64,000 nt of DNA, from the NCBI GenBank assembly GCA_025963635.1, contig JAOQAK010000061.1, positions 1 through 64,000 of the forward strand, given 5' to 3'. Numbering within the stretch: position 1 is the first letter of the stretch; each line of letters starts with the position of its first letter. Under the pieces are notes generated by a model. It worked only from the letters and a program-made list of their open reading frames with translations, was not told the origin of the DNA and did not search any database. Position numbers and translations under genes: made by a program. Source of the DNA: Ferruginibacter sp. Lineage in GTDB: Bacteria; Bacteroidota; Bacteroidia; Chitinophagales; Chitinophagaceae. Of the stretch, positions 1-9,411 are shown in pieces.

Positions 1-843
1 TGCACTGAGCTGTTCAAAAGCAACCCCCTCTTTTCTTTCAATTAATATAAATTCATATAGATTCTCCCATATATCACCAGCTGAACGTTTCTGCACATAC
101 AAATAATCCTTGTAATTAATCACCAGGTAATAAAACCATCGTGTTTTTTTTACGATTGACTTCTCTTTAACGGGCAACTGGTGTACGGATCCCTGCAAAA
201 ATGCTACGCAGCGGCGCTTTAAGATACAACCTGCACATAGAGGCAGTTGTGGTTTACAGATGACTGCACCAAAATCCATCAGCGACTGGTTATAGGTTCC
301 CGGATTTTTGGTATCTAATAATTTATTTGCCAGTTCGTTAAACAATTTAATGCCTTCCTTACTATCTGTGGGTGTGGCTATGCCAAAATACCTGGACAAC
401 ACCCTGAATACATTTCCGTCCACCACTGCATAGGGCAGGTTAAATGCAAATGAACTTATTGCCGCAGCTGTGTATGGGCCGATCCCTTTCAACGCCAGGA
501 TCTGTTCATATTCTTCAGGAAATTTTCCATGGAGTTGGTCACTGACATATTTTGCCGTAGCGATTAAGTTCTTACAGCGGGTATAATATCCCAGGCCTTC
601 CCAAAGCTTAAATACTTTATTGTCGGATGCCGCGGCAAGGTCTTCAATAGTTGGAAAGCTATTTACGAACCGATGATAATAATCCAGCCCCTGGATTACC
701 CTAGTTTGCTGGAGAATGATTTCACTTAGCCAGATTTTATAGGGATCTTTTTCTCCTTTCCAGGGCATGTCCCGGGTATTTTCATTTTGATTCCACTTTA
801 TAAGATTTTTCACAAAGTATTGCTGATCGGTCAAAATTTCCAT
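1..843 (-). CDS. mutY: A/G-specific adenine glycosylase, 3' end cut off by the window
   Basis: Base-excision repair glycosylase that removes adenine mispaired with 8-oxoguanine. The 281 visible codons start at the ATG at 843 and run off the window edge, so the end of the C-terminal NUDIX-like domain is missing. Visible signatures: EIILQQT with the catalytic Glu near residue 41; the helix-hairpin-helix LKGIGPYTAAAI near 118-129; catalytic Asp142 in VVDGNVFRV; and a complete iron-sulphur loop Cys196-x6-Cys203-x2-Cys206-x5-Cys212. The Glu plus the full cluster and the extra C-terminal domain favour MutY over endonuclease III. It is divergent from the HU gene, with about 195 bp between them. Identification is secure. 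Confidence 0.95.
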   Translation of the reverse strand, partial: MEILTDQQYFVKNLIKWNQNENTRDMPWKGEKDPYKIWLSEIILQQTRVIQGLDYYHRFVNSFPTIEDLAAASDNKVFKLWEGLGYYTRCKNLIATAKYVSDQLHGKFPEEYEQILALKGIGPYTAAAISSFAFNLPYAVVDGNVFRVLSRYFGIATPTDSKEGIKLFNELANKLLDTKNPGTYNQSLMDFGAVICKPQLPLCAGCILKRRCVAFLQGSVHQLPVKEKSIVKKTRWFYYLVINYKDYLYVQKRSAGDIWENLYEFILIERKEGVAFEQLSA

Positions 844-978
844 TATATTTAAATATGCTTATTATTTAACTGTAAGAATGTTGATGCCTGCACCTGATGA
901 ATATACGCCGGAATTAAAGTTGGCCACTGAATTAATACTTCGATGTGGACGCTACTACCTGATAATCAGAGCATAATA

Positions 979-1009
979 TTGCATTTTACAAAAAAATTAA
1001 TTACTTTTC
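979..1009 (+). promoter_or_regulatory. Possible promoter of the HU-like gene
   Basis: A TTG at 979-981 and TACTTTTC at 1002-1009 resemble the Bacteroidota -33 (TTTG) and -7 (TAnnTTTG) elements, with 20 nt between them. The last base of the -7 box differs from consensus. This is pattern matching only. Confidence 0.3.
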
Positions 1010-1037
1010 CATTACCATACAAAAAAACTCTTTACAA

Positions 1038-1343
1038 ATGAGAAAAGCAGACCTAATTTCAGAAATTTCGGATAAGACTGGAATCCCCAAAGTAGACGTG
1101 ATGTTTACCTTGGAAACAATGTTCAAGGAAATTAAGAATTCTTTGATAGCCGGCGAGAATATTTACATCCGTGGTTTTGGAAGCTTTATTACTAAAAAAC
1201 GTGCAGCTAAGATCGGAAGAAATATTAAAAAGAACGTAGCCGTAGAGATTCCCGAGCATTATATTCCCGCATTTAAGCCTGCCAGGGAATTTGTGCAGGA
1301 GGTGAAAAGTAAAAAATTACCCTCACACGACACGCCGCAATAA
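1038..1343 (+). CDS. HU/IHF-family DNA-binding protein
   Basis: Small nucleoid-associated protein of 101 residues, the usual length for HU/IHF. The N-terminal helices contain the LISEISDKTGIPK segment. GFGSFITKKRAAKIGRN is the conserved family signature leading into the DNA-binding arm, and AFKPAREF closes the domain. Residues after about 90 form a short Lys-rich tail ending in HDTPQ. Proteins of this family bend and compact DNA as dimers. A TPR gene follows after 27 nt on the same strand, so the two are probably cotranscribed. Several HU paralogues are usual in this phylum, so hupA/hupB or ihf cannot be assigned. Confidence 0.93.
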   Translation: MRKADLISEISDKTGIPKVDVMFTLETMFKEIKNSLIAGENIYIRGFGSFITKKRAAKIGRNIKKNVAVEIPEHYIPAFKPAREFVQEVKSKKLPSHDTPQ

Positions 1344-1370
1344 CCTACCTTTACGCCTCAAAAAATTTTT

Positions 1371-2228
1371 GTGAAGAAACAACAATTAGTCCTTTTGGGC
1401 GGAGGCATACTTATTCTATTTTCATTGTTATTTTTTGGAACCACGGTTGCAAAAAAAGATCCGGTGGATACCCATTTAGCTTCCAGTGCTGAGGCGACGC
1501 CAACCTTCAACATAGATAATTACATACAGGCAGAAAAGAAAAAGCTGTCACTTTCCCAGTTGAATTATGTCAACCATCTCGAAAACAGTATCTCCAGGGG
1601 CGATGTAAAAGAGCAACAAGTTAAAGTTTACAATCAGCTTGCCTCTTTTTGGGATGACTCGGTTCACCAGCATGAAATCCATAATTATTACACTTCCCTT
1701 TCCGCTAAGTTGGTAAATTCTGAAAAAAACCTCACCTTTGCAGCCCAATTGATGTTAGATGGGCTTCGTAATGAGCAAGATCCGGTAAAAAGAGGATGGA
1801 AAGGGGAACAGGCAATTGAGTTATTTGAAAAAGCTATCGCGTTAAATCCCGACAACGACAACCTAAAAGTAGGTTTGGGAAGCTGTTATGTATTTGGAAA
1901 AGGGATGGCCGGAAATCCGCAGGAAACCATGAAAGGCATCCAGCAGCTTTTACAGGTTGTTCGAAAAGACTCCATGAATATGCAGGCCCAATTGGTGCTA
2001 GGTATTGGCGGGGTAATTTCAACCCAATATGACAAAGCGGTTGATCGATTGCTGACAGTTTTAAAATACCAACCTGGCAACCTTGAAGCTATCTCCTGGT
2101 TGGCGGATGCTTACGCAGCCAAAGGTGATAAAGCCAATGCTTTGAAATGGTACGAAATCAGCAAAAGAGTGGTAAACAATCCGGTTTACAGTAAAGAGGT
2201 GGATGAACGGATAAAAATGCTGAAATAG
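1371..2228 (+). CDS. TPR-repeat protein with N-terminal membrane anchor
   Basis: Protein of 285 residues starting at a GTG. Residues about 5-26 form one hydrophobic segment (LVLLGGGILILFSLLFFG), probably an uncleaved signal anchor placing the rest in the periplasm. The C-terminal half has tetratricopeptide-like helix pairs, for example AIELFEKAIALNPDNDNLKVGLG and a later pair ending near GDKANALKWYEISKR. TPR domains are protein-protein scaffolds and no catalytic motif is visible. It follows the HU gene by 27 nt, as does a similar gene in many Bacteroidota, with unknown function. Call as TPR protein is fairly sure; role unknown. Confidence 0.8.
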   Translation: MKKQQLVLLGGGILILFSLLFFGTTVAKKDPVDTHLASSAEATPTFNIDNYIQAEKKKLSLSQLNYVNHLENSISRGDVKEQQVKVYNQLASFWDDSVHQHEIHNYYTSLSAKLVNSEKNLTFAAQLMLDGLRNEQDPVKRGWKGEQAIELFEKAIALNPDNDNLKVGLGSCYVFGKGMAGNPQETMKGIQQLLQVVRKDSMNMQAQLVLGIGGVISTQYDKAVDRLLTVLKYQPGNLEAISWLADAYAAKGDKANALKWYEISKRVVNNPVYSKEVDERIKMLK

Positions 2229-2304
2229 AATTGTTCAATTTTTAAGTTGACAATCCCGATCAGAAGATATTTAAAATTTATTATTAACAATAAAAAGACT
2301 AGGT

Positions 2305-2394
2305 ATGCCTTGTGGTAAAAAAAGAAAACGTCATAAAATCGCAACTCACAAACGCAAAAAACGTTTAAGAAAGAATCGTCATAAGAAGAAATAG
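2305..2394 (+). CDS. 29-residue COX24/AURKAIP1-type basic protein (probable small ribosome-associated protein)
   Basis: Tiny complete ORF, ATG at 2305 to TAG at 2392-2394, too short for usual ORF cut-offs. The product starts MPCGKKRKRHKIATHKRKK and ends in KNRHKKK; about two thirds of its residues are Lys, Arg or His. This pattern matches the short proteins annotated in Bacteroidota as AURKAIP1/COX24-domain proteins, whose mitochondrial counterpart is the small-subunit protein mS38. A ribosomal role is inferred from that relationship. It lies alone between the TPR gene and rng and is followed by a GC-rich stem-loop at 2413-2436. Confidence 0.85.
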   Translation: MPCGKKRKRHKIATHKRKKRLRKNRHKKK

Positions 2395-2412
2395 GTTTTC
2401 TTTTTATTCCTG

Positions 2413-2436
2413 GTGCCGGCATCTTCAGGCCGGCAC
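2413..2436 (+). terminator. Stem-loop after the COX24-like gene
   Basis: Perfect 8-bp stem (GTGCCGGC / GCCGGCAC) with an 8-nt loop, 18 nt after the stop codon. It lacks a real U-run, so it may be an RNA 3'-end stabiliser rather than an intrinsic terminator. Confidence 0.5.
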
Positions 2437-2539
2437 ACATTTATCACCATGTTTTAAAGTTTTATCCGATAAGTACTTTATTGCATCGTTGTACGTTATC
2501 CTTCCGTGATGTAATGGTCTCTAATTAAAAGTGAATTGA

Positions 2540-4087
2540 TTGACAAAGGAATTAATTATAAATGTCGCACCACAGGGCGTTGAAATAGCCCTGATGGAAG
2601 ATAAGAAACTGGTAGAGCTGCACAACGAAAAGGCTGATGCAAACTTTGCCGTGGGCGATCTTTATTTAGGAAAGGTTAAAAAACTAATTCCCGGGCTCAA
2701 TGCTGCATTTGTAGATGTGGGGTTTGAAAAAGACGCATTTTTACATTATACAGATCTCAGCCCATATGTAAAATCCATTTTAAAATTTACCAATATATCC
2801 ATCAACGATAAAACGGAAGGTGGATTTGATTTTGGCAAGTTTCCGGTAGAGCCTGAAATTATAAAAACAGGCAAAATAGCAGAAGTATTAAGTGGCCGTC
2901 CAAATGTATTGGTCCAGATTTTAAAAGAGCCAATAGCAGCCAAAGGACCGCGCCTAAGTTGTGAACTCTCCCTCCCGGGCAGGTTTGTTGTAATCACTCC
3001 TTTTAATGATATCATTGCAGTATCCAGGAAAATCCACTCCGGCGAAGAAAGAAAAAGGCTGCATAAAATTATCGAAGCCATCAAACCTAAAAATTTTGGG
3101 GTAATTGTCCGTACAGCTGCAGAAGGAAAAAATACTGCTGAATTGCATGATGATTTGTTGGCACTTGTGCAAACATGGAAAACAATCCAGGCCAACCTTA
3201 AAGACGCAATTCCCCCATCAAAAATATTAAGTGAACAAGGCAAGGCTAACAGCATGCTGCGTGATTTACTCAATGAGGATTTTAATCGGATTGTAGTAAA
3301 TGATAAGAACATTTTTGCTGATACAAAAAACTATATCCAGAAAATAGCTCCGGAAAAAGCAGATATCGTGGCATTTTACAATAATGGTTCTCCCATCTTT
3401 GACAGCTTCGGCATTACCAAGCAGGTAAAAGCTGCCTTTGGTAAAACTGTAAACTTGCCAAGTGGCGCCTATCTCATCATTGAACATACTGAAGCGCTTC
3501 ATGTAATTGATGTAAACAGCGGTTATAAAAGTGTAAGTAACAACCAGGAACAAAATGCGCTTGAAACCAACCTGGAAGCTGCAGAGGAAATTGCCCGCCA
3601 GCTGCGCTTAAGAGATTTGGGCGGTATTATCGTTGTTGATTTCATAGACATGAAATTGATCGAGAACAAAAAGCGCCTGGCAGATGCAATGGAGCAATTT
3701 ATGCGTTCAGACAGGGCCAAACACGCTTTATTGGCAATTAGCAAATTTGGACTTATGCAAATAACCCGGCAGCGTATGAAGCCGGAGATGAATATCAATA
3801 CTTCAGAAATTTGTCCAAGCTGTAATGGAAGCGGCAAAATTTCATCAACATTGATCCTGGAAGACGAAATTGAAAAAAATCTCAGCTACCTTATCATGCA
3901 AAAGCACAAGGGCTTAACGATACAGGTAAATCCAATTTTATATACCTTTCTTACCAGTGGCTTTATTTCAAAACGAAGAAGATGGAGCTGGAAATATAAG
4001 CAAAAGGTGAAAGTAGTTTCCAACTCAAATTATCACCTGACCGAGTTTCATTTTTTCGATGACAGTGATGAAGAAATAAAATTATAA
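2540..4087 (+). CDS. rng: Ribonuclease E/G family endoribonuclease
   Basis: Single-strand-specific endoribonuclease used in rRNA maturation and mRNA decay. It has 515 residues, the size of RNase G, and lacks the long C-terminal scaffold of RNase E. Residues about 38-130 form the S1-like RNA-binding domain (DLYLGKVKKLIPGLNAAFVDVG). Catalytic metal ligands are visible as Asp324 in HVIDVNSG and Asp367 in IIVVDFIDM, and the zinc-link motif is Cys425-Pro-Ser-Cys428. The start is a TTG at 2540: an in-frame stop closes the upstream GTG and no ATG fits. The intrinsic terminator at 4094-4118 follows the stop directly. Confidence 0.96.
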   Translation: MTKELIINVAPQGVEIALMEDKKLVELHNEKADANFAVGDLYLGKVKKLIPGLNAAFVDVGFEKDAFLHYTDLSPYVKSILKFTNISINDKTEGGFDFGKFPVEPEIIKTGKIAEVLSGRPNVLVQILKEPIAAKGPRLSCELSLPGRFVVITPFNDIIAVSRKIHSGEERKRLHKIIEAIKPKNFGVIVRTAAEGKNTAELHDDLLALVQTWKTIQANLKDAIPPSKILSEQGKANSMLRDLLNEDFNRIVVNDKNIFADTKNYIQKIAPEKADIVAFYNNGSPIFDSFGITKQVKAAFGKTVNLPSGAYLIIEHTEALHVIDVNSGYKSVSNNQEQNALETNLEAAEEIARQLRLRDLGGIIVVDFIDMKLIENKKRLADAMEQFMRSDRAKHALLAISKFGLMQITRQRMKPEMNINTSEICPSCNGSGKISSTLILEDEIEKNLSYLIMQKHKGLTIQVNPILYTFLTSGFISKRRRWSWKYKQKVKVVSNSNYHLTEFHFFDDSDEEIKL

Positions 4088-4093
4088 TTTACG

Positions 4094-4118
4094 ACGCTCC
4101 GAAAGGGGCGTTTTTTTT
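4094..4118 (+). terminator. Rho-independent terminator of rng
   Basis: ACGCTCC, a GAAA loop and GGGGCGT form a 7-bp stem (one G-T pair), followed by eight T, 6 nt after the rng stop codon. Confidence 0.9.
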
Positions 4119-4213
4119 ACCCGGAATTTATCGGTCCATGATAAGTTCCTATGAATACAGCATCTCCCTTAAAACAATTTCCATCAATTTATCTACATCG
4201 ATTCATAGATCGT

Positions 4214-4259
4214 CCATATTTATCAAAGCTTCCGTAAGAGGAAGCTTTGATAAATATGG
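4214..4259. repeat. Perfect 20-bp inverted repeat with 6-nt loop
   Basis: Arms 4214-4233 and 4240-4259 are exact reverse complements around GTAAGA. It lies 14 nt beyond the stop of the minus-strand T9SS gene, in the space between convergent genes. No T-run follows on either strand, so it is not a textbook intrinsic terminator. It may be a bidirectional terminator, an mRNA 3'-end hairpin or a dispersed palindromic unit. Confidence 0.85.
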
Positions 4260-4272
4260 CGTCTGTTGGGCA

Positions 4273-5916
4273 TTATTGCTTTTGCAATTTGCCATTAAAT
4301 TTCAGTTCATCATTGTAAATCGCTACGTAATAAATACCCTTTCCTAACGAAGGTAGATTGTTCATTAACACAGAATTATTTCCTTTGTTTATCTTGATGA
4401 TTTTAGAATACACCAAAGTTCCTGTACTGTTTTGTATTGTTAAAGTGGCAGTGGCAGTCTTAGCAGCACCGAACGAAATGGTAAAATTGTTCGAGAATGG
4501 ATTTGGAAATATATCAAACGTGGTTTTTGATGCCAGCGAAAGCTTCACTATCGAAGAAAGACTGGCTTTCCCATCTATATCGATCTGCCTTAAGCGATAG
4601 AATACATTGCTGCCCAAATCACTGCTTATATTATCCTGGTAACTGTAATTTTTTATGGAATTGCTGTTGCCCGCTGCAGCAATGCTTGCTAATTTATTAA
4701 AATCCCGCCCATTCGTACTTCGTAGTAATTCAAACCGGTCACTATTGATTTCCTGGCTGGTTTGCCACTCCAGGATAGCTTTACCGGCATCATACCGTCC
4801 GTTAAACGAAAACAATTGCACCGGCAGCACTCCGCAGCCCCCGATAAATAGGGAATAATCATTAAAGTAAACGCATTCGGGGGTCGACAACCCAATTTGT
4901 GAAGTAGAAACCCCTAACCGGTACTTATATCCATTCATGGCTGGAGTAACAACACCAATATTATAGGTTAACAGGTAAGAATCTCCCGTAAATGTTGCCT
5001 GGGCACCGGGTGTAATATCGGTAAACACAGCGCCTCCATCCGTGCTAATTTGCCATTTGTACCATGTGTTTAAATGATTAATATCAGCAACTGTAAAGTT
5101 TGCAGAAATAGTTGCACCGGTACATATGGTCGAGGAGGCCGGACCATCTACTGCAATTTGCGACTGGCATACATTAAATGAGATATCGTCTAATCCTAAA
5201 TCATTACCAAGAAAAGATGAAGTAACATTGATCACCTCCAGGTCAACTGTGGATGTAGCGGCAATAAAGCTGCCGCCAACTTTAACCCAGGTGGGAGTGT
5301 TTGTGTACGCAATTGCTCCGGAATTAGCAATAATTTGCGTTCCATTTACCCGAAAGGAAATATTTGGTTCTGAACCGGGAGTAGCACTGCCACTTGTTGC
5401 AGGTAATAAATTAATCACCCATGCAGAAAACTCGTAGATAGCTCCAATGCATACCGGAATTTTTTTAATTTGATAAAAAACAGGACTGTTTGTATTGGCC
5501 GGAGCTCCATTAACGGCTAAAAAGTAACCTCCGTCATTGGTATGATCTCTGCCTCTCCAGTCTCCTTTTATGCAATTACCCCCATTGTTATCGCCAATCG
5601 TTTTTAACACGGAATAAGTAAATGCGGGCACTAATCCACCTGTTGCTGCAGAATAGGTATAGTCCGAACAGGGAATAAAATCGCCGGTACTGTTACAACC
5701 GGCCAGGGAATTGCCTACATTTCCTATCGGATTATACGTATTTGTGCCGGAATTAGTACAGGCAGCAGCTGCTGGATTTACGGTGATATATGGAGCGCTG
5801 AAGGTTCCTTTCGCACCCAATATATTTGGGCCTTTTACTCCATTACATTGAGCAAGGGAGTTTTGTGAGCTGCATAGAGTAATTACAGCAAACAAAAATG
5901 TGTACCATTTTGTCAT
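4273..5916 (-). CDS. Secreted protein with type IX secretion (type A) sorting domain
   Basis: Exported protein of 547 residues from the ATG at 5916; the frame is open to a TTG at 5946, but the ATG gives a proper signal peptide (MTKWYTFLFAVITLCSSQ...LAQC). The N-terminal half reads like a jelly-roll ligand-binding domain (about residues 100-260, ending GNDLGLDDISFNVC). A central Ig-like stretch follows. The last roughly 75 residues (FDIFPNPFSNNF ... GKGIYYVAI) are a typical T9SS type A domain, which directs passage through the outer membrane and surface attachment or release. No catalytic motif is recognised; adhesin or binding protein is possible. It is monocistronic, convergent to rng. Confidence 0.85.
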   Translation of the reverse strand: MTKWYTFLFAVITLCSSQNSLAQCNGVKGPNILGAKGTFSAPYITVNPAAAACTNSGTNTYNPIGNVGNSLAGCNSTGDFIPCSDYTYSAATGGLVPAFTYSVLKTIGDNNGGNCIKGDWRGRDHTNDGGYFLAVNGAPANTNSPVFYQIKKIPVCIGAIYEFSAWVINLLPATSGSATPGSEPNISFRVNGTQIIANSGAIAYTNTPTWVKVGGSFIAATSTVDLEVINVTSSFLGNDLGLDDISFNVCQSQIAVDGPASSTICTGATISANFTVADINHLNTWYKWQISTDGGAVFTDITPGAQATFTGDSYLLTYNIGVVTPAMNGYKYRLGVSTSQIGLSTPECVYFNDYSLFIGGCGVLPVQLFSFNGRYDAGKAILEWQTSQEINSDRFELLRSTNGRDFNKLASIAAAGNSNSIKNYSYQDNISSDLGSNVFYRLRQIDIDGKASLSSIVKLSLASKTTFDIFPNPFSNNFTISFGAAKTATATLTIQNSTGTLVYSKIIKINKGNNSVLMNNLPSLGKGIYYVAIYNDELKFNGKLQKQ

Positions 5917-6485
5917 TAAGTGTGTTTTGAGAGTTAAAAATTGCAAGCTTGAATTGCAAAAGATATATGGGATGATGGTTACAATGGGCGACAGGGATAT
6001 TCCAGCCGTTCATTGAAGATACCGGGTTAAAAATTTCAAATAGAGGAGCACTAACTATGCAAAGGCGAATGTAAGTTCTTTTAACTAAAAAAAACGCGGG
6101 CGCATTTTATTTAACTCGATCATATTTAGACAGTTATGTGGGTCATCTAAAATCCTGAAGGTTATATAACAGATAAATTCAACATCCACCGGACTAAAAA
6201 ACGGCGAAAGAGTGCCCCTAAATAATTAACGAGTGAATAGCGCTTTGTTATTATTAATCACTCAGTTGTATGTAGAATAGTAGGAATGCGCAATTATTCG
6301 CTGAAACAAGATACTTTTCTACCTATTCGGATTGTTGGGTTTCATAGAGTTAAATGAGAGTAAAAAATCATGACGTGAAATTTTTGCTAACTCGTAAACT
6401 GATTGAAGAAAGAATATGGCTCTAATCCACCTTGCAGGGCACATATAGCTATTGATTTTGGTAAGATATACGGGAGTCTTTATAT
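5917..6485. other. Intergenic, 569 bp, no gene recognised
   Basis: AT-rich spacer upstream of the T9SS gene and downstream of the FkbM-type gene (both minus strand). I see no convincing ORF, tRNA, repeat or clear terminator. It presumably holds the promoter of the T9SS gene. Confidence 0.6.
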
Positions 6486-7316
6486 CTAAACTTCAGAAGA
6501 CATTTTAAAAGGATATTGAAAATCTGGCTTATTTATTTTATTGGGCTTTTCATTGAACCTTCTAATATCCGATATAATTTCCTTATGATAAATATTTTTC
6601 CGGATTAAGGTTAATTCCAAAAAGGTAGGAAAAACAAACTCGTCAAATTCTGTATAGTGATCATTATTTGCATGAACATGATGTATGTAATATTGCTTCA
6701 ATACCTTTTTTAGAATCTTGTATTTATTTTTATAGAAAGTATAAGGTAAATTCATTGCAATTGGACGGGGAAAAGGAGAAAAATGCAATTCTATAGCGAT
6801 AATCGGAATATCAAGTGATTCAAAATCTACTTCAGCTAAAAATTCCCATTCCCAGCCTTCTATGTCAATTTTGAGTATGTATTGATGTTCATAGCTTAAA
6901 CCCATGCGTTGGATAATTTCTTTTAATGTAAACAGTCCCTTACTGTTTATGTTTCTGCCGGCCAATCCGATTTTAAAAAATTGTATACCTGTATTTTTCT
7001 CCGGCAGTTCATCGATCGTCGGATCGAATGCATATATGTTTATGTTTTTAAATCTATTGTTGAAGTCTTTTTCAAAACTTATGTCGTTGGATATCCCAAA
7101 AGACAGCAACTTGCAATTCTCGGTGTCTTCAATTAAATCGACGGGCAAAATATAGGTACCATCACCCTGCTTGCCAAAAACTTCCTTCTTAACGCCTATG
7201 ATATTGGGAGTTATCAAATCAAAGATGTTTTTATAACGTTGTCTAAAGATTGTTTTGTTAATGCTGATAACCACATTTCGCACTCCCCTGAATAGTTTAA
7301 CTAAATATTTTTTCAT
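6486..7316 (-). CDS. FkbM-type SAM-dependent methyltransferase
   Basis: Protein of 276 residues from the ATG at 7316 (a TTG directly upstream is less likely). SAM-binding features: the LLSFGISNDISFEKDF glycine loop near residue 70, the acidic strand end IYAFDPT, and LKIDIEGWEWEFL, the conserved IDVEG-like motif of FkbM/METTL24-type methyltransferases. These methylate small molecules or glycans, but the substrate here cannot be read. The codon use is visibly more AT-rich than the atp genes upstream. It sits alone between the atp terminator and a gene-poor spacer, which fits a laterally acquired accessory gene, though this is inference. Confidence 0.8.
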   Translation of the reverse strand: MKKYLVKLFRGVRNVVISINKTIFRQRYKNIFDLITPNIIGVKKEVFGKQGDGTYILPVDLIEDTENCKLLSFGISNDISFEKDFNNRFKNINIYAFDPTIDELPEKNTGIQFFKIGLAGRNINSKGLFTLKEIIQRMGLSYEHQYILKIDIEGWEWEFLAEVDFESLDIPIIAIELHFSPFPRPIAMNLPYTFYKNKYKILKKVLKQYYIHHVHANNDHYTEFDEFVFPTFLELTLIRKNIYHKEIISDIRRFNEKPNKINKPDFQYPFKMSSEV

Positions 7317-7480
7317 CAAAATCCTTTTCTTAAAATTTTTGAATAATTACGGCCAGTTTTCCTGTTAACCATCCCTTCAGGCAAAGCTCATTGCACAAAT
7401 ACATCTTTCAACTGAAGTTAATAATAAAATTCTAAACGTTTATAGAAGGATTCGGTTCCTGATTTGAACCCACCCTACAC

Positions 7481-7514
7481 AAAAAAAGTTTACACCTGTG
7501 GGGATGTAAACTTT
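7481..7514 (-). terminator. Rho-independent terminator of the atp operon
   Basis: On the minus strand a 10-bp perfect stem (AAAGTTTACA / TGTAAACTTT) with a 10-nt loop runs into seven T. It lies 35 nt beyond the atpA stop and marks the operon end before any atpG. Confidence 0.92.
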
Positions 7515-7549
7515 ATAAGATAAAAAATTGATTTGCTGATAATTAACGG

Positions 7550-9127
7550 CTATTTATAGTGCCCGGTTAATGCCTTCGACAATTCTGTCATTTTCTTCAA
7601 TCCGTCTTCAGGAAGGTTTCCCTTTTTGAATTCGGCTAATATTTCGGGATGTTTGTTTTCCATCTCCAGCAGAAAATGTTCTTCAAACGCCTTCACATGT
7701 TTTACGGCTACTTCTTTCAATAAACCCTGGGTACCAAGGTAGATCATCGCCACCTGCTTTTCAACTGCCATGGGTGAATATTGCAATTGTTTTAAAACTT
7801 CCACATTTCTTGCACCCTTATCAATTACGTTCTTAGTTGCAGCATCAAGATCGCCACCAAATTTGGAGAACGCTTCCAGTTCACGATATAACGCCTGGTC
7901 TAATTTCAATGTACCTGCAACTTTTTTCATCGATTTGATCTGGGCATTGCCACCCACACGACTTACAGAAATACCCACGTTAATAGCAGGGCGGATACCG
8001 GCATTGAACAGGTTACCTTCCAAAAAGATCTGCCCGTCGGTGATAGAAATTACATTGGTTGGAATATATGCTGATACGTCACCGGCCTGTGTTTCAATAA
8101 CTGGCAATGCAGTAAGCGAACCGCCGCCTTTTACGAGGTGTTTGATAGATTCCGGCAAATCATTCATTTGCTGGGCGATATCATCTCTGGCAATTACTTT
8201 AGCAGCTCTCTCCAACAACCGGCTATGCAAATAGAATACATCACCGGGATAAGCTTCACGGCCTGGCGGACGGCGCAACAATAAAGACACTTCCCTGTAA
8301 GCAACTGCCTGCTTGGAAAGGTCATCATAGATAATTAACGCAGGCCTTCCGGTATCACGGAAAAATTCTCCAATAGCCGCACCTGCAAATGGCGCATAGA
8401 ATTGTAAAGGAGCAGGGTCAGAAGCAGACGCTGCCACGATAGTTGTGTAAGCCATCGCTCCATGTTCTTCCAACGTTTTCATAATGCCGGCAATGGTGCT
8501 GGCTTTTTGACCAATCGCAACATATATACAATACACAGGCTTTCCTGCTGCGAAAAATTCTTTTTGGTTGATAATGGTGTCAACACAAATCGCGGTTTTA
8601 CCGGTTTGACGATCACCAATTACCAGTTCTCTTTGTCCGCGGCCAATCGGTATCATCGCATCTATCGCCTTAATGCCTGTTTGCAATGGCTCCTTAACTG
8701 GTTCACGGAAAATAACGCCCGGCGCTTTACGCTCCAATGGCATTTCATATAACAGGCCGGTTAATGGTCCCTTACCATCGATCGGTTCGCCCAAAGTATT
8801 AATGACACGACCGCACATTCCTTCTCCCACTTTAATGGAAGCGATTTGCCCGGTGCGTTTTACTTTATCGCCTTCACGGATTGCCCCATAATCCCCCATC
8901 AATACCACACCTACATTGTCTTCCTCGAGGTTGAGCGCAATTGCCTTTACTCCATTATCGAATTCAACCAATTCGCCGCTCCGTACATTGTTCAACCCAT
9001 AAACCCGCGCAATACCGTCCCCCACCTGCAATACAGTTCCAACTTCTTCCAGGCTTGCACCTGCATTGAAACTACTGAGTTGCTGACGGAGTATCGCCGA
9101 AATCTCATCTGGCTTAATTTCTACCAT
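7550..9127 (-). CDS. atpA: F1Fo ATP synthase subunit alpha
   Basis: Regulatory nucleotide-binding alpha subunit of the F1 head, 525 residues, the normal size. The beta-barrel domain ([20 protein letters not shown]) is followed by the nucleotide-binding domain with P-loop GDRQTGKT and the Walker B strand [12 protein letters not shown]. The [21 protein letters not shown] signature is intact. It is the last gene of a minus-strand run atpB-E-F-H-A and is followed by a terminator, so gamma (atpG) is not encoded next to it, unlike the common gene order. The beta and epsilon genes are also absent from the window, which is usual in this phylum. Confidence 0.98.
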   Translation of the reverse strand: MVEIKPDEISAILRQQLSSFNAGASLEEVGTVLQVGDGIARVYGLNNVRSGELVEFDNGVKAIALNLEEDNVGVVLMGDYGAIREGDKVKRTGQIASIKVGEGMCGRVINTLGEPIDGKGPLTGLLYEMPLERKAPGVIFREPVKEPLQTGIKAIDAMIPIGRGQRELVIGDRQTGKTAICVDTIINQKEFFAAGKPVYCIYVAIGQKASTIAGIMKTLEEHGAMAYTTIVAASASDPAPLQFYAPFAGAAIGEFFRDTGRPALIIYDDLSKQAVAYREVSLLLRRPPGREAYPGDVFYLHSRLLERAAKVIARDDIAQQMNDLPESIKHLVKGGGSLTALPVIETQAGDVSAYIPTNVISITDGQIFLEGNLFNAGIRPAINVGISVSRVGGNAQIKSMKKVAGTLKLDQALYRELEAFSKFGGDLDAATKNVIDKGARNVEVLKQLQYSPMAVEKQVAMIYLGTQGLLKEVAVKHVKAFEEHFLLEMENKHPEILAEFKKGNLPEDGLKKMTELSKALTGHYK

Positions 9128-9411
9128 AAAAAAGTGAGTTTATTTTTATTGACCCGGCCTAAAACCATTGTGGAACATCCTTGCGTCGCACACTTCAGGT
9201 TTTATAGCTATGGGCATCATTTAAAGGCTGCAAAGGTAGGGTATGACTGTAAGAATGGCAAAAAAATAAGGCGTTTTAAAAAGAAAAATCCACCGCTTCC
9301 AGGCGATGGATGATCATCAATATTATTTATTTGTTTAGATTTCAACAAATCCATTCTTCCAGGCTAATTCAATTCAAAGTTATCATTCCCGTATCCTGAA
9401 ATGCTTTCTTC

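Noticed and set aside
2746..3312. Minus-strand 188-codon open frame
   Set aside because: It lies wholly inside rng, which has all catalytic motifs of RNase G; the opposite frame is a by-product of codon bias.
4138..4347. Plus-strand 69-codon frame downstream of rng
   Set aside because: Spans the perfect palindrome and the 3' end of the T9SS gene; low-complexity product.
8846..9313. Plus-strand 155-codon open frame over the atpA start
   Set aside because: Overlaps atpA and its upstream region, has no recognisable domain and ends in the atpH-atpA spacer.
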